A stretch of DNA of 20,390 nt from CAVSUR01 sp052143655 (GTDB lineage Bacteria; Actinomycetota; Actinomycetes; Streptosporangiales; Streptosporangiaceae): the NCBI GenBank assembly GCA_052143655.1, contig JBKQSL010000539.1:1-20390 (forward strand). The letters are read 5' to 3'. The notes beneath the pieces were generated by a model. It was not told the DNA's origin. It saw only the letters and a list, made by a program, of their open reading frames with translations, and did no database searches. Below, piece after piece: positions 7,089-15,006 of the stretch. The translations under genes and the position numbers were made by a program. Numbering within the stretch: position 1 is the stretch's first letter; the number at the start of each line of letters is the position of its first letter.

Positions 7089-7135
7089 CTGACAGACGCT
7101 CTCGTCAAGCTGTCGTCATCGTCTTTACCTGTCAG
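7089..7135 (-). promoter_or_regulatory. paired CTGnCAG sites upstream of the LCP gene
   Basis: CTGACAG (7089-7095) and CTGTCAG (7129-7135) lie 40 bp apart (about four helical turns) between 17 and 63 nt upstream of the LCP-gene ATG. Each is itself a palindrome with one central base, and both are followed on the plus strand by ACG. A TTGACG lies between them on the minus strand without a good -10. They could be paired operator sites; chance cannot be excluded. Confidence 0.3.
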
Positions 7136-7237
7136 ACGTCCCCGTTGCCAAATCGGATCCCCCGGGCGGGGAGTTTCACGGCAGGCCGCCGCGGCACCGG
7201 GCGGCGCGCGGGGCAGGCCAGGCCGCACCGGGGCGGC

Positions 7238-8080
7238 TCAGCGGGCGCCGCCCTGCCACCAGATCGTGACCGTGTCCCGGCCCGGCGAGCCAGGATCCAC
7301 CGGACGATCCGGATCGACCCCGCTGGCCGCCAGCGCCGCTGCGACCTCCTCCGTCCGGTCCGGCGGCAGGCACAGCCGCCGCCTGGTCACCTCGGTGAGC
7401 TCGGCGAACGAAGCGTAGTCCCGGCCGCCCGGCCGTAGCCAGGCCTGCTGCGCTGGCCGCAGGCCCATCACGGTGAGGATCGCCAGCAGGTCCTCAGCGG
7501 TCGGCCCGGTCGGACGGCGCAGCCCGTGGAACTTCAGCCACAGCGCGTTCAGGTGGACCAGCGGATGGCTGGCGGACATCTCGACCACGACCAGCCGCCG
7601 CGCGTGCCCGGTCAGCGCATCCAGGAATGGCACGAGGTCCGGCACGTTGTACAGCACGTGGTGACAGGTCACCAGGTCAGCGGCCGGGATCTGCGCGGCG
7701 GCCTGCGGCCAGCTGCCGGTCACGCACCGCGCCGCGGTGCCGCGGGCCGCGGCGCGCTCGGCAAGCAGGCCGAGCATCCGGGCGTCGGAGTCCACTGCGG
7801 TCAGCCCGGTGACCCTGGGCAGCAGCGGCAGGCAGGCCGCTCCTGCGCCGGAGCCGATGTCCAGCACGCTGCCCGGCGGGTCCAGCGCGGCCCATGCCCG
7901 CTCGTAGGACGGCCCGGCCGGGGTCGCGGCCAGCCGGTCGGCGCGCCGGGCGAACACCTCGTGCGGCAGCACCCACGGCGACTGCGCCACGGCCGCGGTG
8001 ATGTGCTCGGGGATCGCCCAGGCCGCCAGGTCGGCCTGCCACCGCCCGGTCAGCTCAGTCAGCTCGGTCGCGTCGGTCAT
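7238..8080 (-). CDS. class I SAM-dependent methyltransferase, substrate unknown
   Basis: A 280-aa soluble protein with a Rossmann methyltransferase core. Motif I is VLDIGSGAGAACL (72-84), the acidic residue ending strand 2 is D97 in TAVDSDARM, and the motif IV region is AADLVTCHHVLYNVPDL (133-149), followed by RRLVVVEMS. The first 65 residues form a helical cap and the C-terminus from about 170 is a lid, so it acts on an unknown, probably small, substrate. The ATG at 8080 is chosen because GGAAG lies 8 nt upstream; an in-frame extension to 8134 lacks support. It is divergent from the MptB-like gene across a 132-bp AT-rich spacer and is separated from the LCP gene by 165 bp. That gap holds a weak 6-bp hairpin (7185-7205) that could end transcription. 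Confidence 0.88.
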   Translation of the reverse strand: MTDATELTELTGRWQADLAAWAIPEHITAAVAQSPWVLPHEVFARRADRLAATPAGPSYERAWAALDPPGSVLDIGSGAGAACLPLLPRVTGLTAVDSDARMLGLLAERAAARGTAARCVTGSWPQAAAQIPAADLVTCHHVLYNVPDLVPFLDALTGHARRLVVVEMSASHPLVHLNALWLKFHGLRRPTGPTAEDLLAILTVMGLRPAQQAWLRPGGRDYASFAELTEVTRRRLCLPPDRTEEVAAALAASGVDPDRPVDPGSPGRDTVTIWWQGGAR

Positions 8081-8149
8081 CTGCACATCTTCCGCCGGGC
8101 GGCCGCCCCGGTGTCCTTTCCGGCCGGATGTCAAGAGTTCTTAAAGCCT

Positions 8150-8212
8150 GCGTCTCATTAAATTCTGCTGCACGGAATTATTTGGCATGGATACATATAT
8201 AAGCCCACGACA
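8150..8212. promoter_or_regulatory. AT-rich divergent promoter region
   Basis: The spacer between the methyltransferase and the MptB-like gene has an AT-rich core (about 8150-8203) unlike the rest of the window, including TTAAATT, GGAATTATTTGG and TACATATATAAG. TATATA at 8196-8201 could be a -10 for the plus-strand gene, giving a start about 5 nt before its ATG (near leaderless). I could not match a -35 convincingly on either strand. Confidence 0.4.
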
Positions 8213-9829
8213 ATGGCCGCTGCAGTCAGCCGCGCATGCTCACCTAGCATAGTGAGCAACGCGCTGCGGGACCTGGAACCGGCGCTTGCCGCCGTCGTGC
8301 CGGCCACCCGGCCGGCCCCGGTCGTCAACCCCGCCGAATGGGCCGATGCGCCCTGGTACGGCCCCCGTCGCGGTGCCCGCCTGCTGGCCTGGCTGGCGAC
8401 GGCCGCGATTATCGTCTCGATGGCCGTGCTGGTGGCGGCCAGCGCGGCACGGGCCTGGCCGATTGAGGGGCTCGGGCGGCCAGCGGGACCGCCGTGGCTG
8501 CTCGGCGTCCATGTGGCCCCGGCCGTGGTGACGGTGGCGCTGTGGGCGGCCGCTGTCCTCGGCGGGGGCGGGGTGCTCGCCGGGCTACTGGCCGTCCGGC
8601 GCGGTGCCCGGATGCCGGTCCGGCTGCTGCTGGCGGTGGTGCTGGCCGGGGTGGCGGCACTGGTCGTGCTGCCGCCGCTGGGCTCCACCGACTCCTTCGA
8701 CTACGCCGCCTACGGCCGGATCGCCGTCCTCGGGCACAGCCCCTACCTGATGACGCCGCAGCAGCTGGCGGCCGCCGGGGATCCGGTCGGCCGGGCGGCC
8801 GCGCCGTTCTGGGGCACGCAGGTGTCGGTGTACGGTCCGCTGGCCACCGCCGAGCAGCGGGCTGCGGCTGCGCTGGGCGGGACATCGATCTTGCGGATCG
8901 TCTTCTGGCTGAAGCTGGCCAACGCGCTGGCGTTCTGCGCCGTGGCCCTGGCCGCGGACCGGCTGCTGCGCTCCGATCCGGCCCGCCGGGCGCGCGCGCA
9001 CCTGCTGTGGACCCTGAACCCGCTGCTGATCTGGGCGCTGATCGCCGGCGTGCACGTGGACGCGATCGCCGCCGCGCTCGGCTTCCTCGGCCTGGTGGTG
9101 GCCAGCGCGCCGGCCGCGGCCCGCGCGCCCTGCTGGGCCCGCGCCCTGGCCGCGGGCGTGCTGGTCGGCGCGGCCGCTGACGTGAAGCTGAACTTCGCGC
9201 TGTTCGCCGTGGCGCTGCTGTGGGCCTGCCGGCGGTCGGTCACCGCGGCCGCCGCCGCGGTGACCGGCGTGGCGGCTGTGCTCGTGCCGTCCTACCTGCA
9301 GGTCGGCTACCCGGCGGTGCGGGCGGTCTTCGCCCGGACCGGTTACCTGACCGCGGACAGCTACTACCGGCTGCTGTTCGGCCCCGGGCAGCAGACGGCC
9401 GTGGACCGCTGGCTGCCGGTGGCCGGTGGCGTCGTCCTCGTCGTCCTGCTGCTGGGCCGGCCGCCGGCCGGCTCGCCACGGCACCCGGCGCTGGCGGTGG
9501 CGCTGCTGCTCAGCGCGGCGTGGCTGTTCGTCTGGCCCTACCAGATGCCCTGGTACGACACGATGGCGATCTGCCTGCTGCTGCTGTCTCCGGCGTCGCG
9601 GCTGGACTGGCTGGTGCTGGCCCGGCTGACCGCGGGCACGCTCGCCCTGATGACGGGGACGCCGGGCCAGCCCCTGATGCCCGCGCTGATCACGGCCGCG
9701 CGCTGGATCAACCAGTTCGTGGCCCCGGCGGTGCTGCTGGCCGCGCTGCTCGGGCTGGCATGGCTGGGGGCCACCGGCCGGTGGAACGCCCGGCGGCCCG
9801 GCCGGCTCAGTCCGGCGCAGGCGCTCTGA
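8213..9829 (+). CDS. MptB-like polytopic membrane mannosyltransferase (GT-C fold)
   Basis: A 538-aa polytopic membrane protein of the MptA/MptB-like family, which use polyprenyl-phosphate mannose to build alpha-1,6-linked mannan outside the membrane. After a cytoplasmic N-terminus of about 55 residues there are roughly 12 hydrophobic segments. The first large extracytoplasmic loop carries GSTDSFDYAAYGRIAVLG (157-174), whose acidic residues fit the GT-C catalytic position, followed by HSPYLMTP and VSVYGPLAT. The segment LNPLLIWALIAGVHVDAI (268-285) is typical of the family. The ATG at 8213 has no Shine-Dalgarno sequence; a GTG near 8252 is an alternative. The last 23 nt overlap the convergent GT87-like gene. 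Which glycan it extends is unknown. Confidence 0.82.
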   Translation: MAAAVSRACSPSIVSNALRDLEPALAAVVPATRPAPVVNPAEWADAPWYGPRRGARLLAWLATAAIIVSMAVLVAASAARAWPIEGLGRPAGPPWLLGVHVAPAVVTVALWAAAVLGGGGVLAGLLAVRRGARMPVRLLLAVVLAGVAALVVLPPLGSTDSFDYAAYGRIAVLGHSPYLMTPQQLAAAGDPVGRAAAPFWGTQVSVYGPLATAEQRAAAALGGTSILRIVFWLKLANALAFCAVALAADRLLRSDPARRARAHLLWTLNPLLIWALIAGVHVDAIAAALGFLGLVVASAPAAARAPCWARALAAGVLVGAAADVKLNFALFAVALLWACRRSVTAAAAAVTGVAAVLVPSYLQVGYPAVRAVFARTGYLTADSYYRLLFGPGQQTAVDRWLPVAGGVVLVVLLLGRPPAGSPRHPALAVALLLSAAWLFVWPYQMPWYDTMAICLLLLSPASRLDWLVLARLTAGTLALMTGTPGQPLMPALITAARWINQFVAPAVLLAALLGLAWLGATGRWNARRPGRLSPAQAL

Positions 9830-11216
9830 CGGCGGCCCGGCTTGCGGGCCGGCCCGTCCGCGCCGACTGCACCGCCAGGGCCAGCGCCAGGACGAAAAGG
9901 GCCATCCCGGCGAGCACGAACAGGTTGCCGCTGATCAGCTGGCTGCCGTGCCAGTGGTACTCGACGTACCAGGGACGGTCACCCAGCCGGAAGTAGGTGC
10001 CGGGGCTGGTGTTCGGCGGCATCCAGATCAGCCCCTCGCCGAACCGGCCTACCGCATTGGCCTCGCCCCACCAGCTGGCCGGCCACGCCGCGAAGGCCGC
10101 CGTCACCGCGGCGGCCAGCGCCGCCCAGGCCCACCGGGCCGGTCCCGTCGCGCGGACCGCCCGGTCGGCGAGGACCACTGCGATCGGGACCACCCAGACC
10201 CAGTGATGGTCCCAGCTGATGGGCGAGACCAGCAGCCCGGTCAGCGCCACGGTCAGCAGCCCGGCCACCGGCTGCCCGCGGCGGTCCAGCGCCGCTGCGG
10301 CGGCCAGCCCCGCGACCCCGGTCACGGCCGCTGCGGCCAGCCAGCCGGGCTGCGCGGCGGCCTGGCTGCCAGCCAGCCGGGTGATGATCCCCAGCAGCGA
10401 CTGATTGCCCTCCCAGCCGACGAACCCGGTCCGCCCGCCGCGCAGGAACAGCCCGCCCAGCCACCAGTCCCGCGAGTCGGCGGGCAGCACCAGGAAGCCG
10501 ACGGCGACGGTCGCCGCGAACACCGCCGACGCGACGGCGGCCTGCCGCAGCCGCCGGGTCAGCAGCAGGTACGGAATGAAGATCAGCGGCACCAGCTTGA
10601 TCCCGGCGGCCAGGCCGATCCCCGCCCCTTTCCACCAGCGCCGGTCCGGCTGGCAGAAGTCCCAGATGATCAGGGCCATCAGCACGATCTCGATCTGGCC
10701 GAGGAACAGCGTCCGCTGCACCGGCTCGGTCCAGAACGCGATCGCGGCCAGCAGCAAGGTGGCGCCCACCCGGGCGGCACTGCGCCGGTGCCCGAGCCCG
10801 CCGAGCGTGACCCAGATGGTCGTCACCAGCAGCACGACGTCGGCGATGGCCGCGATTTCCCAGAGCACCGTGAACGACGACGGCAGCGTCAGCACAGTGA
10901 AGGCCAGGGCGGCGAACGGGGTGTAGGTGAACTGAAGCTGCCGGCCCCCCCAGTGGTACAGCGGAGCGGGGCCGTGCAGGCCGGACAGCCCGGCGAGGCC
11001 GGGCAGGCCGCGGGCGAGGAACCCGGCCTGCCGGTAAACCCCAGCATCGACCGGATCGCGCCAGTCGAAGCTCGGGTGAGTCAGAGCGTAGCCAAGGTAA
11101 GCGCCGACCGAGACCACGAGCGCAGCCGCGCCGATGACGGCCAGCCAGCTGCCGCATGCCCGCCCGGCCCGCCGGCCCGGCCTGGCGGCCACGGTCGCGG
11201 CGGCTTTGCGGTTCAC
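9807..11216 (-). CDS. GT87 (DUF2029) membrane mannosyltransferase, PimE-like
   Basis: A 469-aa polytopic protein of the GT87/DUF2029 family, which includes mycobacterial PimE (alpha-1,2-mannosyltransferase using polyprenyl-phosphate mannose). Family features are the first extracytoplasmic loop with DPVDAGVYRQAGF (54-66; D57 is the probable catalytic aspartate), QFTYTPFAAL (95-104), FLGQIEIVLMALIIWD, GIGLAAGIKLVPLIFIPYLL, EGNQSLLG and SPISWDHHWVW. About ten hydrophobic helices are present. The start is a GTG at 11216 with no strong ribosome binding site; no better in-frame start precedes the first TM helix. It converges on the MptB-like gene (23-bp overlap). Donor and linkage are inferred from the family only. 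Confidence 0.88.
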   Translation of the reverse strand: MNRKAAATVAARPGRRAGRACGSWLAVIGAAALVVSVGAYLGYALTHPSFDWRDPVDAGVYRQAGFLARGLPGLAGLSGLHGPAPLYHWGGRQLQFTYTPFAALAFTVLTLPSSFTVLWEIAAIADVVLLVTTIWVTLGGLGHRRSAARVGATLLLAAIAFWTEPVQRTLFLGQIEIVLMALIIWDFCQPDRRWWKGAGIGLAAGIKLVPLIFIPYLLLTRRLRQAAVASAVFAATVAVGFLVLPADSRDWWLGGLFLRGGRTGFVGWEGNQSLLGIITRLAGSQAAAQPGWLAAAAVTGVAGLAAAAALDRRGQPVAGLLTVALTGLLVSPISWDHHWVWVVPIAVVLADRAVRATGPARWAWAALAAAVTAAFAAWPASWWGEANAVGRFGEGLIWMPPNTSPGTYFRLGDRPWYVEYHWHGSQLISGNLFVLAGMALFVLALALAVQSARTGRPASRAAVRAPAPD

Positions 11217-11362
11217 CCGCGCAGCATAGGCCGGTCTTGCGGCGCTCCCCGGCCCGCGGCCCGCGATTCGCCGGTCAGGACCGGTTCTGTATCCCCCGCT
11301 CCCCAGCCCGGCGGCGGCCCAGGCTTGCGGGCGAACCTCACAGTGCCAGGCAGCTGGGCCAG

Positions 11363-11379
11363 GCGGCTGGGCCAGCCGC
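11363..11379 (-). terminator. candidate hairpin terminator after the FtsX-like permease gene
   Basis: GCGGCTG-ggc-CAGCCGC is a perfect 7-bp stem with a 3-nt loop, 44-60 nt beyond the stop of the permease gene on the minus strand. CTGGGCCAG is repeated directly just before it, and a second GC-rich palindrome (around 11382-11393) follows. There is no T-tract. The rest of the 11217-11422 gap shows nothing else I can identify. Confidence 0.35.
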
Positions 11380-11422
11380 AGGCGCCGGCCGGCGGGCAGC
11401 GGACCGGGACGCGGGTGCCTGG

Positions 11423-13729
11423 TCAGGGAGCGCCCAGCCCGGCGTCTACCGGGATCTGGCGGTAGCGACGGCCAGGGAAGACGGCGGTCAGCCCCGCGAG
11501 CGTGATGGCCAGGGTGATCGCGATGGCCAGCGTGAGCCCGCCGGGCGGCCGCCCGATCCCGCTGCCCAGGCCGTACATGCGGGCGGCGAGGTTGGCCAGC
11601 CGGGTGCTCGCCGGCAGCCCGAGCGTCACTCCGATGGCCGTTGCGACCAGCGCGAGGACGCTGGTGCGGGCGACCAGCGCGGTCAGGACCTGCGCCGGGG
11701 TCAGGCCCATGGCGCGCAGCACCCGGACGTCGCGCAGGTGGTCGCGCAATCCCACCAGCGACGCGGTGACCAGGTTGGTCAGCCCTATCAGCGCGAGGAT
11801 GACCGTCACGCCGGCGATCAGCACGCGCACGATCCCCAGCTGGTCCGCCGGGTTGGCCGTCAGGCTGACGTCCAGCTGCCCGCCCGATCTGCGCTCCAGC
11901 CAGGCCCGGGTCGCCGCCGGGGACGCGCCTGGCCGCAGCATGAGGCTATAGAAGGCCGGCGGCGCGGCCACGCCCTCGGCGGCGAGAGTGTCCCGGCCGT
12001 ATGCCAGCACCTGCCCGCCGTACTGCGGGTCGATGATCCGGCCGACGATCTGGAAGGTGGCGAGCCTGCCGCCGAGCGGCATCCGGACGAAGCTGCCGAT
12101 CCGGGCGCTGAGCGCGCTGAGCATGCCCTGGGTAGCCACCGCCTGCAGCGGCTTGCGGTAAATGTGTCCCTGGGCGACCCGGAACGGGTACGGGTGCGCG
12201 GAAGTTCCCATCCCCAGGGTGGTGACCGTGATGGTCTCGCCGGGCAGCATGGCGGTCACCCGGACGCAACGGTATGCCGCCGCGATCTGCGGGGCCCGGC
12301 TGGCCAGCTGCCAGGCCCGTGCCGCTGGCAGCGTGCCGGGGCTGACCGTCAGCGGGGCGACCAGGCCAATCTCCGCCGGGTTGCGCTGGATCTCGTCCAC
12401 GGTCGCCCAGAAACCCAGCCCGACGGTGATCACCGCCATCGGGACAGCGAGGCCGCCGATGGTCAGCAGCGCGGGCAGCCGGCGGACGAAGGCCGCCCGC
12501 GCCCCGAGCACGATCGCCGGCGGCAGCGGGGAGGCCATCGCGGCTCTCGCCAGCCTCGACAGGTGGCCGCGTGGCGGAGTCGGCCGTACCGCGGCAACCG
12601 GCCAGACCCGCCCGGCCCGCCAGCCGGGCACGGCGGTGGCCAGGACCACCGCCAGCTCGACTCCGCCGGCGATCAGCAGGATCCAGCTCCACGGCAGCAC
12701 CGCCGCGCCCGCGCTCACGCCCGGCACGTCACCGAGCAGCCGCCGGGCGAGCGGCGGGGCGACGACCGCGCCCACGGCCAGCCCGCCGCAGCTCAGGGCC
12801 GCGTGCTCGGCGACGAGCATCGTCATCACCTGCACCGGGGTGAAGCCGAGCGTCTGCAGCATCCCCAGATCGGCCTCGTACACCAGCACCCGCCCGCTGG
12901 TCGCGTTGATGAGCGCCAGCATCGCCGTGCCGAGCGTGACCAGAGCGAAAAGGGCGAGCACCACGCCGAGCAGCGGATCGCGGCCGGCCATGGACTGGCG
13001 GATCTGCTGCCAGGTGGAGACGTCCTGAACGGCGCCGGGGCCCAGCTGGGTGGTCACCTCCTGGACTACCAGCGCGGTGTCGGCAGGGTCGGCGACCTGC
13101 AGGCCGACGATGTCCAGCCCGGGGCTGCCGGCTTCGCGCAGCCGGTGCAGGACGCCGGGCAGCACCCAGATCAGTCCCGGCGTCTGGTCGGGGTAGAAGC
13201 CCTGGTCCGATGTCTCGGCGGTGCCGATGACCCGGACGCGGCCCACAGTGACGCCGTTCAGGTTGCCCAGTTCCAGCGTGCTGCCCACCCGGGCGCGCAA
13301 TGCCTGAGCGAACGAGGATTCCAGTACCACCCCGCCGGGCTGCCGCCGGGTCAGCCAGCGGCCGCCCGGCTCGACAAGCGGCACCCCGATCCCGGGCAGC
13401 CGCGGGCTCATCGCGCGCAGCTCAGCCGGCTGGCGGGCCGCGCCCTGGACGACGGTAACCGCTGCGGCGGGATACGGCCCGGCGATGGCGGTGATGCCGT
13501 GGACGTGGGTGCGCAGCGCCCTGATGTCGCTGCCGGGTGCCAGCCGGAGCCAGATCTGGGCTCCCCTGGTGGCGGCGAACAAGCCCTGCCACGGGTTCGT
13601 GGCCCCCTCCAGCAGCGCTGCGGACAGCAGCAGCGCGGTCACCACCCCGGCCACGACGAGCACCACGGCGAGCGCCTGGCCGCGCCGGGCCCGCAGATCA
13701 GCGCGGATCCAGCGGAAGATGGCCCGCAT
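11423..13729 (-). CDS. ABC transporter permease with two FtsX-like domains
   Basis: A 768-aa membrane subunit of a MacB/Lol-type ABC system, which moves substrates outward or works on lipids or envelope complexes rather than importing nutrients. The architecture is a duplicated FtsX module: TM1 about 18-40, a large extracytoplasmic region of about 210 residues, then TM helices near 253-275, 302-325 and 347-367. A second module has a helix near 418-442, another extracytoplasmic domain, and three C-terminal helices (about 636-658, 685-708, 738-757). The coupling motif appears twice, as LQTLGFTPVQVM (291-302) and VLRAMGLTPAQVL near the C-terminus. The ATG at 13729 lies 3 nt after the ATPase stop, so the two are translated together. 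Substrate is not evident. Confidence 0.93.
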   Translation of the reverse strand: MRAIFRWIRADLRARRGQALAVVLVVAGVVTALLLSAALLEGATNPWQGLFAATRGAQIWLRLAPGSDIRALRTHVHGITAIAGPYPAAAVTVVQGAARQPAELRAMSPRLPGIGVPLVEPGGRWLTRRQPGGVVLESSFAQALRARVGSTLELGNLNGVTVGRVRVIGTAETSDQGFYPDQTPGLIWVLPGVLHRLREAGSPGLDIVGLQVADPADTALVVQEVTTQLGPGAVQDVSTWQQIRQSMAGRDPLLGVVLALFALVTLGTAMLALINATSGRVLVYEADLGMLQTLGFTPVQVMTMLVAEHAALSCGGLAVGAVVAPPLARRLLGDVPGVSAGAAVLPWSWILLIAGGVELAVVLATAVPGWRAGRVWPVAAVRPTPPRGHLSRLARAAMASPLPPAIVLGARAAFVRRLPALLTIGGLAVPMAVITVGLGFWATVDEIQRNPAEIGLVAPLTVSPGTLPAARAWQLASRAPQIAAAYRCVRVTAMLPGETITVTTLGMGTSAHPYPFRVAQGHIYRKPLQAVATQGMLSALSARIGSFVRMPLGGRLATFQIVGRIIDPQYGGQVLAYGRDTLAAEGVAAPPAFYSLMLRPGASPAATRAWLERRSGGQLDVSLTANPADQLGIVRVLIAGVTVILALIGLTNLVTASLVGLRDHLRDVRVLRAMGLTPAQVLTALVARTSVLALVATAIGVTLGLPASTRLANLAARMYGLGSGIGRPPGGLTLAIAITLAITLAGLTAVFPGRRYRQIPVDAGLGAP

Positions 13730-13732
13730 CGG

Positions 13733-14506
13733 TCAGCCCTGCAGCCGCAGCACGGCAGGCAGCGTGGCAGGCTGCCGCCGCGGTGCGGGCAGCGGGGCAT
13801 CGTCAGCGATCATCCCGTCGAACAGGCTGATGACCCGCCCGGCCGTGATTGCCACCCGCGCGTCGTGAGTCACCAGCAAGATCGTCTGCCCGTCCGCGTG
13901 CACTCGGCTCAGCAGCCGCAGCACGGACTGGCTCGCCGCGCTGTCCAGGTTCCCGGTCGGCTCGTCGGCCAGCAGCAGGCTGGGCTGGTTGGCCAGCGCC
14001 CGGGCCAGCGCCACCCGCTGCTGCTCACCGCCGGACAGCCGGGCCGGGGCGGCGTCGGCCTTTGCGCTGAGCTGGAGCTCGGCCAGCAGTTCAGCGCGCC
14101 GCTCCCGGGCCTGCCGCCTGGTCGCGCCGCCCATCAGCGCCGCGAGTTCCACGTTATCGGCCACGGTCATGTTCGAGACCAGGTTGAAGAACTGGAACAC
14201 GAACCCGATGTGGCGCCGCCGCAGCACCGCCCACCTGGCCTGGCTGAGGCCGTCCACCCGCAGGCCGTCGATCCAGATCTCGCCGCTGGTCGGCCGTTCC
14301 AGTCCGCCCAGCAGGTGCAGCAGCGTCGACTTGCCGGAACCGGACGGCCCCATGATCGCGGCGAACTCGCCACGCCGCAATTCGAGATCGACTCCGCGGA
14401 CCGCGGGGACGGGCACCCCGTCAGTATGGAAAATCTTGGTGATCTGGCTGGCGCGCAGCAGGGCCGGCTGCCCGGCGCTGCTGCTAGCAGCCGGGCGGGA
14501 CCTCAT
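13733..14506 (-). CDS. ABC transporter ATPase, MacB/LolD-type
   Basis: A 257-aa nucleotide-binding subunit that powers the adjacent FtsX-like permease. Motifs present are Walker A GPSGSGKST (53-61), Q-loop Q105 in FVFQFFNLV, signature LSGGE (157-161), Walker B LLLADE (177-182), D-loop NLDS and the switch histidine H214 in LVTHD. The GFVFQFFNLVSNMTVADNVE segment is typical of the MacB/LolD class. The ATG at 14506 shares its base with the PadR stop codon (TGATG), giving tight translational coupling; AGGAAGAG at 14515-14522 is a good ribosome binding site. An in-frame ATG at 14527 inside padR is less likely. The C-terminal 30 residues after the last strand are non-conserved. Confidence 0.96.
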   Translation of the reverse strand: MRSRPAASSSAGQPALLRASQITKIFHTDGVPVPAVRGVDLELRRGEFAAIMGPSGSGKSTLLHLLGGLERPTSGEIWIDGLRVDGLSQARWAVLRRRHIGFVFQFFNLVSNMTVADNVELAALMGGATRRQARERRAELLAELQLSAKADAAPARLSGGEQQRVALARALANQPSLLLADEPTGNLDSAASQSVLRLLSRVHADGQTILLVTHDARVAITAGRVISLFDGMIADDAPLPAPRRQPATLPAVLRLQG

Positions 14507-15006
14507 CACACCAGCTCTTCCTGGCATCTCTCCAGCCAGTCAAGATCTGCCTGGAGGTGCAGCATCGCGCCCTCGATGAGCAGCCGGGCCGCGCCCGGCT
14601 GCGTCGCAGCGGCCAGGGTCGACAGGCTGCGGATCTGGTTGAGGTAAGCCCGCCGCTGCCGGTTGATCAGGCCGAGCCGGTCGGTCGCGCCGGCCAGCGG
14701 GCTGAGCACCAGCTTCATGAAGAAGTCGTCGCGGATGCGGGGCCTGTTGCTGACCTGGTCCACCCAGTTAGCCAGGGTCTCCCGGCCGGCGTCGGTCAGA
14801 TCGTAGACGCGCTTGTTCGGCCTGGTCCGCTGGACGACGTCCTGGCTGCGCACCAGCCCGTCCCGTTCCAGCCGCTGCAAGGTGATGTAGATCTGCCCGA
14901 TGTTGGGCGACGGGTAGGCCTCGCCGAAGATCTGTTCCAGCAAGACCTTCAGCTCATACCCGTGCGCAGGCTCCTTGGCCAGCAGGGCCAGCAAAGGCAT
15001 CCGCAT
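14506..15006 (-). CDS. PadR-family transcriptional regulator
   Basis: A 166-aa PadR regulator. The N-terminal winged helix (1-80) shows MPLLALLAKEPAHGYELK and IYITLQRLERDGLV, and the C-terminal helical part (about 90-165) is the dimerisation domain of PadR group 1 proteins. The ATG at 15006 is preceded by AAGGGGGGG (15012-15020), so the longer in-frame start is rejected. The gene leads an operon with the ABC ATPase (TGATG overlap) and the FtsX-like permease. Many PadR proteins, such as LmrR, repress the exporter encoded beside them and release DNA when they bind the exported compound; that role is inferred here from position. No ATGT-N8-ACAT-type operator was seen in the upstream gap. Confidence 0.93.
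   Translation of the reverse strand: MRMPLLALLAKEPAHGYELKVLLEQIFGEAYPSPNIGQIYITLQRLERDGLVRSQDVVQRTRPNKRVYDLTDAGRETLANWVDQVSNRPRIRDDFFMKLVLSPLAGATDRLGLINRQRRAYLNQIRSLSTLAAATQPGAARLLIEGAMLHLQADLDWLERCQEELV

Noticed and set aside
11156..14647. Very long plus-strand open frame (over 1100 codons) opposite the ABC operon
   Set aside because: It is a GC-bias shadow antisense to three genes with clear ABC and PadR motifs. Its translation is rich in Gln, Arg, Gly, Pro and His with no recognisable domain.
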